64,000 bases of DNA from Bacteroidales bacterium (GTDB lineage Bacteria > Bacteroidota > Bacteroidia > Bacteroidales > Muribaculaceae). Below, piece after piece: positions 51,644-59,543 of the stretch (the stretch's first letter is position 1; every line of letters begins with the position of its first letter). Where the stretch lies: assembly GCA_019416425.1 (NCBI GenBank), contig DXXK01000034.1, positions 62,001 to 126,000 on the forward strand, in the 5' to 3' direction. The position numbers were made by a program, and so were the translations under genes. The notes beneath the pieces were generated by a model. The model worked only from the letters and a program-made list of their open reading frames with translations, was not told the origin of the DNA and did not search any database.

Positions 51644-51707
51644 TGTTTTTCATGGTATTAGATTTAAGGTTAGAGGATTAGTTGTCGTGAGACAATTAAT
51701 CTTTTTT
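51644..51707 (+). ncRNA. Small RNA, copy B of a three-member family
   Basis: About 64 nt. Core TGTTTTTCATGGTATTAGA followed by TTTAAGGTTAGAG, then a hairpin GATTAGTTGTC-GTGA-GACAATTAATC (51676-51701, one G-U pair) and a T run. Core and linker are nearly identical to copy A, while stem bases differ in a way that keeps pairing. The ATG in the core would open MVLDLRLED-stop, unlike copy A, so a peptide is not conserved. Confidence 0.7.
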
Positions 51708-51746
51708 ATTTTGCCCTCATCATCAGAGTCTTAACCGCATTTACCC

Positions 51747-51789
51747 ATACGGCCGGCATGAACGGGACATTCCCTCACACCGGCCGTAT
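51747..51789. terminator. Long inverted repeat downstream of queA
   Basis: ATACGGCCGG and CCGGCCGTAT pair perfectly, with an inner GGGACATTCCC hairpin. It lies about 40 bp beyond the queA stop on its strand and after the small RNA on the other. Termination is likely, but a T tract is lacking. Confidence 0.5.
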
Positions 51790-51827
51790 ATGTATATTTA
51801 TCGATCTTAAGTAAGTGATCAACTTAC

Positions 51828-52880
51828 TCATTTCAGTATCAACATAGCATCGCCATATGCCCCGAAACGATATTTCTCCTTCACGGCAACCTCGTAAGCC
51901 TTCATGACTGTATGGTACCCCCCGAAAGCCGCCACCATCATCAACATGGTACTGTAGGGTAGATGGAAATTGCTGACCATGGCATTCGCTACAGTGAAGT
52001 CATACGGCGGGAAGATGAACTTGTTGGTCCATCCCTCGTAGGTCATCAGGTGACCGTTCATACAGACAGCCGACGCCATGCCGCGCAGCACGGAGGTGCC
52101 GACGGCACAGATACGCTTGCCGTCGTCGTGCGCCTTGTTGACAAGATCCACCAGATTCTGGTCCACGCGCATCTGCTCGGAATCCATGCGGTGCTTGGTC
52201 AGGTCCTCGACATCGATTTCCTTGAAGTTGCCCCAGCCGGAATGCAGGGTCAGGAACCCACGCTCCACGCCCTTGATCTCAAGCCGCTTCATCAGTTCCC
52301 GGCTGAAATGCATGCCGGCGGCCGGTGCCATCACCGCACCCTCCATCTCGGCAAAGATGCACTGGTAGTTCTCGGCATCGGAGTCCTCGACACGGCGTTT
52401 TATATACATGGGCAGCGGTGTCTCGCCCAAAGCATACAGCGACTTCTTGAAGTCATCGTACTCGCCATCGTACAGGAAACGTAGCGTACGGCCACGCGAC
52501 GTGGTGTTGTCGATAACCTCGGCAACCATCGATTCATCCTCGCCGAAGTACAGTTTATTCCCGATACGTATCTTGCGGGCCGGATCAACCAGCACATCCC
52601 AGTAGCGGCTCTCGGCGTTCAGCTCTCTTAGCAGGAAGACCTCGATCCGTGCGCCGGTCTTCTCTTTGTTGCCGTATAGACGAGCGGGAAATACCCTGGT
52701 GTTGTTGAACACCATGACGTCTCCTTCGTCGAAATAGTTTATGATATCCTTGAACACTACATGGCTGACATCACCTGTACGGGCATCAATCACCATCAGG
52801 CGGCATTCGTCACGGTTCTCCGTCGGGTACTGCGCTATCAGTTGTTCCGGAAGTTTGAATTTAAATTCAGACAGCTTCAT
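51828..52880 (-). CDS. queA: S-adenosylmethionine:tRNA ribosyltransferase-isomerase QueA
   Basis: 350 residues. The family start KLSEFKFKLPEQLIAQYPTENRDECRLMV, the motif VFNNTRVFPARL (about 55-66), and MHFSRELMKRLE, then TLHSGWGNFKEIDVEDLTKHRMDSE are diagnostic. It forms epoxyqueuosine on tRNA from preQ1 and SAM. Downstream of truB (48 bp) in the ftsX operon. Confidence 0.96.
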   Translation of the reverse strand: MKLSEFKFKLPEQLIAQYPTENRDECRLMVIDARTGDVSHVVFKDIINYFDEGDVMVFNNTRVFPARLYGNKEKTGARIEVFLLRELNAESRYWDVLVDPARKIRIGNKLYFGEDESMVAEVIDNTTSRGRTLRFLYDGEYDDFKKSLYALGETPLPMYIKRRVEDSDAENYQCIFAEMEGAVMAPAAGMHFSRELMKRLEIKGVERGFLTLHSGWGNFKEIDVEDLTKHRMDSEQMRVDQNLVDLVNKAHDDGKRICAVGTSVLRGMASAVCMNGHLMTYEGWTNKFIFPPYDFTVANAMVSNFHLPYSTMLMMVAAFGGYHTVMKAYEVAVKEKYRFGAYGDAMLILK

Positions 52881-52928
52881 TCTTTATATTATGGTTTTGC
52901 CGCACACGTGCGGCTGTATCATTTGAAG

Positions 52929-53654
52929 TCAATTAATATTCCTGTTGTTCATATCCTCGGGGAATTCCAGAGGACCGTTACTGATCAGTTCCACAGCCTG
53001 ATCGATGCTAATTGCGTTCTCGATTCGGCACTCCCCCACGCGGGTCCGTCGCAACGCCGTCAGATGCGCGCCGGACTGAAGGGCCTGGCCCAGGTCGCGT
53101 GCCAACGCACGGATATAGGTACCCTTGCTGCACAGCACCCTCAATGTCAGTCTTGGCGCCTGCCAGTCCAGAATCTCCATCTCCCGTATCTCCAATGGTT
53201 TGGCCTTGATTTCCACCTCCTTCCCTTTGCGGGCGTAATTATATGCCCGCTTGCCGTCGATTTTAACGGCTGAGAACACCGGAGGCACCTGCATGACGTG
53301 GCCGATAAACCGAGGCAACACGGCCTCGATCCCTTCCCGCGTGATATGTTCCCACGGATAGGTGGCATCTATCTCCTTCTCCAAGTCATAGCTTGGAGTC
53401 GTGGCGCCGAACGTAATCTCCGCCACATACTCCTTCATCCCCTCCTGAAGCTCGGTAATGCGACGTGTGGCGCGCCCGGTGCATATAATCAACACGCCTG
53501 TAGCCAGTGGATCCAAGGTACCGGCGTGTCCTACCTTGAAACGCTTCATGTTCAACCGCCGCTGTATGGCCCCACGCAGACGCTTCACGGCATCGAACGA
53601 GGTCCACCCCAATGGCTTGTCGACTACTATCATTTCCCCACTTATAAAATCCAT
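52929..53654 (-). CDS. truB: tRNA pseudouridine-55 synthase TruB
   Basis: 241 residues. The TruB signature KVGHAGTLDPLATGVL has the catalytic Asp near residue 48. KPLGWTSFDAVKRLR starts the fold. A C-terminal PUA domain is not apparent; the family length in Bacteroidetes is short like this. It makes pseudouridine 55 in the T-loop of tRNAs. In operon with uppP (42 bp gap). Confidence 0.96.
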   Translation of the reverse strand: MDFISGEMIVVDKPLGWTSFDAVKRLRGAIQRRLNMKRFKVGHAGTLDPLATGVLIICTGRATRRITELQEGMKEYVAEITFGATTPSYDLEKEIDATYPWEHITREGIEAVLPRFIGHVMQVPPVFSAVKIDGKRAYNYARKGKEVEIKAKPLEIREMEILDWQAPRLTLRVLCSKGTYIRALARDLGQALQSGAHLTALRRTRVGECRIENAISIDQAVELISNGPLEFPEDMNNRNIN

Positions 53655-53696
53655 TCTCTAAATTTCAGATTAATACATTCCTACGTCCATCTTCGC

Positions 53697-54515
53697 TCAC
53701 TGCCACAGCATGCAGACCACGCCCATGATGACACAGTAGACAGCAAACCACCACAACTTGCCTTTCTTGACGATGTTCAGCATCCAGGCACACGCCACGC
53801 AACCCACAAGAAACGCAGCGACAAAACCGACAACCAGAGGCAACGCACCAGTACTGGCAGCATATCCCGGCTCCATCATGTCCTTGACATCCAGCAGCAT
53901 CTCGCCCAGAATGGGGATAATGACCATCAGGAACGAGAAGCTGGCCACCTTGTCGCGCCGGGTTCCCAGCATGATTCCGGTCGCAATGGTTGTGCCGCTT
54001 CGGCTCAGGCCCGGCAACACCGCCACTGCCTGAGCGATACCGATGACAATGGCGTCCCACCATGTGATGTCATGGCCCACATTGGAAGCCACCATCCTGC
54101 TGGCTCGGATGTCGCTGAGGTGCGCGAACACCAGCAGCGCCGCTGTGACGCACAGGCAGATACCTACAACCATCAGGCCACTGCCGAAAATCTGCTCGAC
54201 GTAGCTTTTGAAGAATACCCCTACGATTCCCACAGGAATGCAGCTGACCAGGATCTTGCATACGTAGTAGAAATTCTCATCACGTTTGAATGTAAAGAAA
54301 CTCCTGCACAAGTCACGGAACATAGGCCACAGAACCACAATAGTAGAGCATACCGTGGCGGCATGCACGATGACGTCAAACTGCAGGTTCTCGTCGGCCG
54401 GAAGGTCGATGCCTAAAATCTCCTTGAATATCTCCAGATGTCCGCTGCTGCTGACAGGCAGATATTCGGTGAGTCCCTGCACAATACCCAATATCAATGC
54501 GTCAAGCCACTCCAT
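53697..54515 (-). CDS. uppP: Undecaprenyl-diphosphate phosphatase UppP (BacA)
   Basis: 272 residues, about eight membrane helices. The family motifs are GIVQGLTEYLPVSSSGHL near 11-28 and LPGLSRSGTTIATG near 165-178. It dephosphorylates undecaprenyl diphosphate so that the lipid carrier is reused for cell wall and O-glycan synthesis. Its start shares a base with the stop of the upstream DUF3098 gene (TAATG), so they are translationally coupled. Confidence 0.96.
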   Translation of the reverse strand: MEWLDALILGIVQGLTEYLPVSSSGHLEIFKEILGIDLPADENLQFDVIVHAATVCSTIVVLWPMFRDLCRSFFTFKRDENFYYVCKILVSCIPVGIVGVFFKSYVEQIFGSGLMVVGICLCVTAALLVFAHLSDIRASRMVASNVGHDITWWDAIVIGIAQAVAVLPGLSRSGTTIATGIMLGTRRDKVASFSFLMVIIPILGEMLLDVKDMMEPGYAASTGALPLVVGFVAAFLVGCVACAWMLNIVKKGKLWWFAVYCVIMGVVCMLWQ

Positions 54516-54829
54516 TATTCCTCACTCTTTTTGATTTCCGGTTCGGATACATTGTCTTTCTTTTTCGGAGTCCAGATTATGGCGAAAGCCATAAGCAGGA
54601 ATCCCAGGAAAGCCAGCGTCGGCCCGACCACGATGCGCCGGGTGCTGAAGATGTCTGGATTGAACACATTCGGATCGGAACTGCCCCCTCCACTCATCAG
54701 CAGGAAGCCGATGACTATCAGAGCCAGACAGGCCCCCATCATCCAGAAATTCGTTTTCATGAAGGGCCTTTGCGACGCCTCCTCGCGCTTAAGTTCCGTA
54801 TTGGGCTTTACAGACTTAGTCTTAATCAT
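54515..54829 (-). CDS. DUF3098 family small membrane protein
   Basis: 104 residues. Two hydrophobic helices (about 27-46 and 66-88) with the conserved loop containing GGGSSDPNVFNPDIFSTRR, the DUF3098 pattern. Function unknown; the family almost always lies between ftsX and uppP in Bacteroidetes, as here, which suggests a cell-envelope role. Confidence 0.9.
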   Translation of the reverse strand: MIKTKSVKPNTELKREEASQRPFMKTNFWMMGACLALIVIGFLLMSGGGSSDPNVFNPDIFSTRRIVVGPTLAFLGFLLMAFAIIWTPKKKDNVSEPEIKKSEE

Positions 54830-54866
54830 TCTCTTCTTGATATTATGGTTCAGCAGCCATCCCGCA

Positions 54867-55748
54867 TCATCGGAACAGCTCGTCGTAATCCTTATGTAAA
54901 TAATGTGTAGCCGACAGCATGGACGACAGACCGCATATCAGCACGCCGGCCACCGTCATACCCACACATACTATACCGAAGGTTCCCCATGGCAGAAATG
55001 TAGCGGTATCCATGACGCCTGCATGCCTGGCACCCCACATGACCAACGCGCAGAGCCCCGACGACAGCAAACCGGCTATCAATCCACACAGCATATTGCT
55101 CAATACTATTGGCCTACGGATAAATCCGCGTGTCGCACCCACAAGCTGCATGGTGTGTATGGTGAACCGCCGTGAGTAAATGGCCAGATGTACGGTGTTG
55201 TTGATCAGCACGCAGGCTATCAGCAGCATAATCGCCGCTATCACTCCCAGGATGACTGTGATACGTGCCAGATTATGATTCATGGCATCGACCATCTCGT
55301 CATCAGGGCTCGATACACTCTCCACCCCCGGGACCTTGGCAAGGCTGCTGCGGATTCGGGCTATGCTTTCCTTTGATCCATACTCCGATTTCAATGTAAA
55401 GGACACCTCGGGGCTAAGCGGATTCACTCCGAAAAGTTCCTGCAAGTCCTCGCCGGTATCGGCGGTCCATTCTTGCAGGGCCTCCTCGCGGGTGGTGAAC
55501 CGCACGGTTCCTGCATAAGGCTGACGTTGGATATCGGCGGCAAGCCTTTGCCCCTGGGAGTCGGGAATGCTGTCCGCAAGTATCACGCACAACTCAAGGC
55601 GTTCCTTGAGACGTGTTGTCTCGTTACGGGCACCGAGCCATACCATGGCGATTATTCCGCCAAGCAACAGCACCAGTGTCACTGTCATGATCGTGGTGAA
55701 ATGCGATGCCCAGAACGATATCTTGATTTCCTTATTCTTGTTCTTCAT
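54867..55748 (-). CDS. ftsX: Cell division permease-like protein FtsX
   Basis: 293 residues from ATG 55748 (MKNKNKEIKISFWAS). An in-frame start at 55790 adds an unlikely 14 residues. One N-terminal membrane helix, an extracellular domain with the RFTTREEALQEW segment (about 85-155), and three C-terminal helices complete the FtsX layout. It works with the ATPase FtsE to control cell wall hydrolysis at division; ftsE is not adjacent here. The DUF3098 gene follows 37 bp after its stop. Confidence 0.92.
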   Translation of the reverse strand: MKNKNKEIKISFWASHFTTIMTVTLVLLLGGIIAMVWLGARNETTRLKERLELCVILADSIPDSQGQRLAADIQRQPYAGTVRFTTREEALQEWTADTGEDLQELFGVNPLSPEVSFTLKSEYGSKESIARIRSSLAKVPGVESVSSPDDEMVDAMNHNLARITVILGVIAAIMLLIACVLINNTVHLAIYSRRFTIHTMQLVGATRGFIRRPIVLSNMLCGLIAGLLSSGLCALVMWGARHAGVMDTATFLPWGTFGIVCVGMTVAGVLICGLSSMLSATHYLHKDYDELFR

Positions 55749-55806
55749 TCTATAACTGCACCCCGGTCGGTATGCCAACCAACAGGGCAATTTGCGTTTT
55801 AGAATG

Positions 55807-55814
55807 CAAATTTA
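55807..55814 (-). promoter_or_regulatory. -7 element TAAATTTG of the ftsX operon
   Basis: TAnnTTTG match on the minus strand, 58 bp before the ftsX start, back-to-back with the mtaB promoter. Confidence 0.6.
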
Positions 55815-55858
55815 ATAAATAAGCACCCCCTTTGTCAAGTATTTACGCGTTTTTTTGT

Positions 55859-55866
55859 TAATTTTG
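55859..55866 (+). promoter_or_regulatory. -7 element TAATTTTG of mtaB
   Basis: TAnnTTTG match 8 bp before the ATG at 55875, implying a very short or absent leader. Confidence 0.55.
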
Positions 55867-55874
55867 CATCTGAA

Positions 55875-57167
55875 ATGAGCTCAATTCGTCAAAAATTAAC
55901 GGCATCCTACTATACATTAGGGTGCAAACTGAACTTTTCGGAGACATCGGCAATCGGCCGCGCATTGCGAGGCTGCGGCATCGCGACAGCCTCCGAAGGC
56001 ACGGCCCCGGACATAATCGTGGTGAACACCTGCAGCGTCACCGAGACCGCCGACAAGAAGGGCAGGAGCCTGATCCGGCATCTGTCGCGTCAGTACCCCG
56101 ATGCATCAATAGTTGTGACGGGCTGCTACGCGCAGCTTAAGCCTGACGAAGCGGCCGCACTGCCAGGCGTGGCCTTGGTACTCGGATCGGGCGAGAAACT
56201 GCGTGCCGCAGAATTCGTGGACCGATGGATGGACGACCATAATCCAACAGTAGCCGTCACCCCCTCACGTCAGATCCGGGAATTCACACCTTCGTGCGAA
56301 CGGGGAGACCGCACTCGATGGTTCCTGAAGATCCAGGACGGTTGCGACTATTACTGCACATACTGCACCATTCCTTATGCCCGCGGACGCTCCCGCTCTG
56401 GACAGATTCCCGACCTGGTGCGACGTGTGGAGGATGCCGCCGAAAACGGTGCCAAAGAAATTGTAATAACCGGAGTGAACATCGGTGAGTTCGGAAATGA
56501 CAACGGACAGTCGTTCTTTGACCTGATAAAGGAACTGGACCACATCGAGGGCGTGGATCGATACCGGATATCATCCATTGAACCGAACCTGATAACTGAC
56601 GAGATAATCGACTGGGTCGCCGGCTCGCGTGCCTTCATGCCCCACTTCCACATTCCTCTGCAGGCCGGCTCGGACCTGGTGCTGAAGAGGATGAACCGAC
56701 GCTATGGCACCGAATTGTTCCGCGAGCGTATAGAACATATCAAACGTGTAATGCCCCATGCGTTCATAGGCGTGGACGTCATTGCCGGGGCAAGGGGCGA
56801 GACTCCCGAAGAATGGCATAAGGCCAAGGATTTCATCGAGTCGCTCCCGATAACGAGGCTTCATGTCTTCCCATACTCCGAGCGCCCCGGCACAGCGGCC
56901 CTGCTGCTTCCCGACCCCGTGGAACCCCGCGTCCGGCATGAACGGGTGGCCGAACTTATAGACATCTCCGACCGCAAGCTCAAAGGCTTCCTGCGCAATG
57001 AAATCGGCCGGGAGACCACAGTCTTATGGGAACATACCGAACACCACGGCATGATTCAGGGATTTACCGACAACTACATACGCGTACAGGCTCCGTTCGA
57101 TGCCTCCCTGCCGAACACCGTCACACCAATAACCCTGTCAACCGACAATATAATTCCCAACCAATGA
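55875..57167 (+). CDS. mtaB: tRNA t6A37 methylthiotransferase MtaB
   Basis: 430 residues. The N-terminal MTTase domain has cluster cysteines in TLGCKLN, NTCSVTETADKK and VTGCYAQ. The radical SAM motif CDYYCTYCTIPYARG is near residues 158-172. The NxxSVTxxAD form with TADKK fits MtaB rather than MiaB. It adds a methylthio group to t6A in tRNAs reading ANN codons. The next gene overlaps by ATGA. Confidence 0.93.
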   Translation: MSSIRQKLTASYYTLGCKLNFSETSAIGRALRGCGIATASEGTAPDIIVVNTCSVTETADKKGRSLIRHLSRQYPDASIVVTGCYAQLKPDEAAALPGVALVLGSGEKLRAAEFVDRWMDDHNPTVAVTPSRQIREFTPSCERGDRTRWFLKIQDGCDYYCTYCTIPYARGRSRSGQIPDLVRRVEDAAENGAKEIVITGVNIGEFGNDNGQSFFDLIKELDHIEGVDRYRISSIEPNLITDEIIDWVAGSRAFMPHFHIPLQAGSDLVLKRMNRRYGTELFRERIEHIKRVMPHAFIGVDVIAGARGETPEEWHKAKDFIESLPITRLHVFPYSERPGTAALLLPDPVEPRVRHERVAELIDISDRKLKGFLRNEIGRETTVLWEHTEHHGMIQGFTDNYIRVQAPFDASLPNTVTPITLSTDNIIPNQ

Positions 57168-58165
57168 AGAAACTCGGCGTAATAATATTGAACTGGAACG
57201 GTCGGAAATTGCTTCAGCAATTACTTCCTTGTGTCAGCCGCGACACCATATGCGACCAATGCGACCTGATAGTTGCGGACAACGGGTCGGATGACGGGTC
57301 CGTGGACTGGATCCGTCAGAATTGCCCGGAAGTCAAGATTCTGGCATTCGATAGGAATTACGGTTTCGCCGAGGGATACAACCGCGCCATCAAGGAATGC
57401 GAATATCCGTTCGTGACACTTCTGAACAGTGATGTGGAAACCACTCCTGACTGGTGGAAACCCGTACTGGGCTTCATGGAATCCCATCCTGACGCCGGAG
57501 CAGTACAGCCTAAAATCCGCAGTTTCTACAATCGTAGCAGTTTCGAATACGCAGGAGCAGCCGGAGGGGCTCTCGACAACTTAGGCTATCCTTACTGCCG
57601 CGGACGACTGTTCGACGCGGTGGAGGAGGACCGAGGACAGTACGACGGCGAAGCCATACCCGTGGCGTGGGCCTCGGGTGCTTGCCTGACCGTCCCACGA
57701 GACATTTACCTTCAGCTGGGAGGCCTGGATGCCGGATTCTTCGCCCACATGGAGGAAATCGACCTTTGTGCCCGAATATGGAACTCCGGATTCAAGTGCT
57801 ACGCAATCTCTGGCTCATCGGTGTATCATATGGGTGGAGCAAGCCTGAACCAGGGGAACCCGCAAAAGACATATCTGAATTTCCGCAACAACCTGTTGCT
57901 GATACACAAGAACATGACACGGCGCGGGGGGAACAGAATGTTGCTGAAACGCCGGTTGGCCGACACTCTGGCCTGGGCAATGTTCCTGTTGAAATTCGAT
58001 TTCGCCAATGCCCGTGCCGTGCTGAAGGCCCACAAAGATTTCCGCCGGATGCGCAAGAATTACAATACATTCCCCGATCACGATGTGCTGACATCTCTGC
58101 CCGGTTCCGACAAGTCAGCCATCATGGCCCGGTATCTGAGACGGAAAACCTCACTCCCATTTTAA
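57164..58165 (+). CDS. Family 2 glycosyltransferase (rhamnosyltransferase-like)
   Basis: 333 residues from the ATG at 57164, overlapping the mtaB stop (ATGA); an upstream frame inside mtaB has no support. GT2 fold with IILNWNGR, VADNGSDDGS and the metal site LLNSDVETT. The C-terminal half with GLDAGFFAHMEEIDLCARIWNSGF is the WcaA/RfbF-type pattern. Sugar donor and acceptor are unknown; it could work in envelope glycan assembly. In Bacteroidales it is often found beside mtaB and surE, as here. Confidence 0.9.
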   Translation: MKKLGVIILNWNGRKLLQQLLPCVSRDTICDQCDLIVADNGSDDGSVDWIRQNCPEVKILAFDRNYGFAEGYNRAIKECEYPFVTLLNSDVETTPDWWKPVLGFMESHPDAGAVQPKIRSFYNRSSFEYAGAAGGALDNLGYPYCRGRLFDAVEEDRGQYDGEAIPVAWASGACLTVPRDIYLQLGGLDAGFFAHMEEIDLCARIWNSGFKCYAISGSSVYHMGGASLNQGNPQKTYLNFRNNLLLIHKNMTRRGGNRMLLKRRLADTLAWAMFLLKFDFANARAVLKAHKDFRRMRKNYNTFPDHDVLTSLPGSDKSAIMARYLRRKTSLPF

Positions 58166-58211
58166 TCGTTTTAATGGCATAAATAAGTGATCAACCATAA
58201 CTAAAGATATT

Positions 58212-59006
58212 ATGGACCAAAGACCTCTCATACTTGTATCGAACGATGACAGCTATACAGCCAATGGCGTACATGTGCTGATCGACAGGTTACTGCAGTT
58301 CGGCGATGTCGTAGCCGTCTGTCCGGACGAGCCACGTTCCGGGCAGTCCATGGCCATCACAGTCACGGGACCTCTGCACGTAACCCGCCATCCCGACTAC
58401 AATGGCGCGAGAATATATTCAGTGTCGGGAACGCCTGTGGACTGCATAAAGCTGGCCATGCATCATATTCTGGACCGCCGTCCGGATCTGGTGGTGGCAG
58501 GCATCAATCATGGATCCAACGCAACCATTAACGTCCTCTATTCCGGCACCATGGGAGCCACTATGGAGGGATGTGCTTTCGGCATACCGTCAATCGGATT
58601 CTCCCTGACAGACCATTCCATGAACGCGGACTTCACTCCATGCCTGAAATCAATCGACATCCTGATCCACAAGTTGCTGGAAAATGGACTGCCTGACGGC
58701 ATCTGTCTGAACGTCAACGTTCCCAACATAGACACCACACCATTGGAAATGCGACTATGCGTTCCATGCAAGGGGCATTGGAACGATGAATACAAGGAAT
58801 ACACAGATCCTCACGGACGTCCGTTCTATTGGCTTACAGGCGTATACGAGAATCTTGAACCGGACAATGACCGGACCGACGAGTGGGCTTTGGCACATGG
58901 AACAGTATCAGTGGTTCCTGTGGCCATCGAACGGTCGGCCAACATGCAGTGCGATATGGAAATCCCTTGGCTGGAAGACGCCATAAGGGATTACAATGGC
59001 AAATAA
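58212..59006 (+). CDS. surE: 5'/3'-nucleotidase SurE
   Basis: 264 residues. The N-terminal metal site is LVSNDDSYTANGV, with SGTPVDC and VVAGINHGSNATINVLYSGTMGA further on, all SurE signatures. It dephosphorylates nucleoside monophosphates and supports stationary survival. Follows the glycosyltransferase by 46 bp. No T-rich terminator directly follows; the next element is the structured RNA region. Confidence 0.95.
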   Translation: MDQRPLILVSNDDSYTANGVHVLIDRLLQFGDVVAVCPDEPRSGQSMAITVTGPLHVTRHPDYNGARIYSVSGTPVDCIKLAMHHILDRRPDLVVAGINHGSNATINVLYSGTMGATMEGCAFGIPSIGFSLTDHSMNADFTPCLKSIDILIHKLLENGLPDGICLNVNVPNIDTTPLEMRLCVPCKGHWNDEYKEYTDPHGRPFYWLTGVYENLEPDNDRTDEWALAHGTVSVVPVAIERSANMQCDMEIPWLEDAIRDYNGK

Positions 59007-59125
59007 AGCCCCGTTAAGAACAGCGCAATATTGCTTATAAATGTTCCATTTTGACCAATTTTTAATAATTTTAACACAATACGCGAATTAAATCGCCTCA
59101 AGTGTTAAAAATTGCACGCCTTATA

Positions 59126-59157
59126 TTTGTACAGGTCAGAAATGTTAACTAATTTTG
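59126..59157 (+). promoter_or_regulatory. Promoter of the structured RNA
   Basis: -33 TTTG (59126-59129) and -7 TAATTTTG (59150-59157), 20 bp apart. An additional TATATTTG at 59122-59129 is a weaker alternative -7 box. Confidence 0.65.
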
Positions 59158-59161
59158 CAAA

Positions 59162-59443
59162 AGTTCTAAGAGAAGGACATAGCGTGGATTACATCCCCGC
59201 ATAACTATACCAGACTTTTCCTCCCGGCGTGGAGTCGAAGGACTTGGCCGGGATTATCATACTTTTAAAGCGTTAGTGTTGGACGTGAGTCCAGTGAAAG
59301 ATATCGTTTCATTGACAATTTATTGTTGCATTAGTAAAGTTATGGATTAATAGTTATTTTAGAATTAGGACCCACGGCGAAATCTCAAAGTGATTTGAGA
59401 TTAGTCGGAAATCAGATGCATAGTGATATGCGTCTGTTTTTTT
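59162..59443 (+). ncRNA. Structured non-coding RNA, about 280 nt, possibly 6S-like
   Basis: A closing helix pairs AGTTCTAA (59162-59169) with TTAGAATT (59359-59366) and encloses about 205 nt. Inside are TCCCGGC...GCCGGGA with an inner AGTC/GACT (59222-59253) and TGGAC-GTGA-GTCCA (59280-59293). After it come AATCTCAAA-GTGA-TTTGAGATT (59381-59402) and the terminator CAGATGCAT...ATGCGTCTG plus a T run (59413-59443). It is not tmRNA, RNase P or SRP by any signature I know. The length of the enclosed part and the isolated transcription unit suggest a 6S-like or other order-specific RNA. Identity is uncertain. Confidence 0.6.
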
Positions 59444-59450
59444 ATTATAT

Positions 59451-59496
59451 CGGTTCGTTAACAAGAACCGACGGAACCGGACCGAGTCCGATTCCG
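59451..59496. repeat. Pair of GC-rich inverted repeats before murF-alr stop
   Basis: CGGTTC/GAACCG (59451-59470) and CGGAACCGGAC/GTCCGATTCCG (59472-59496, one mismatch). They lie between the RNA terminator and the convergent murF-alr gene and may end its transcript. Confidence 0.5.
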
Positions 59497-59543
59497 CCTC
59501 ATTCATCATACATCTTAAGATTGACTATTACGGCCGACTAATA

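Larger units (their letters stand above)
51497..51827. other. Gene-free stretch between recO and queA
   Basis: 331 bp. Holds small-RNA copy B with its promoter (51631-51707), a long inverted repeat at 51747-51789 and a small hairpin at the queA stop (51810-51828). No credible reading frame. Confidence 0.65.
59007..59543. other. Gene-free stretch between surE and murF-alr carrying a structured RNA
   Basis: 537 bp with no protein frame of merit. Holds a promoter, the structured RNA with its terminator (59150-59443) and a pair of hairpins (59451-59496). The first 115 bp after surE are AT-rich with no further feature. Confidence 0.7.

Noticed and set aside
59162..59443. tmRNA, RNase P RNA or SRP RNA at this locus.
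   Set aside because: No 3' CCA end or tag frame, no conserved RNase P regions, and no SRP GGAAG-type tetraloop domain with its flanking bases were found.
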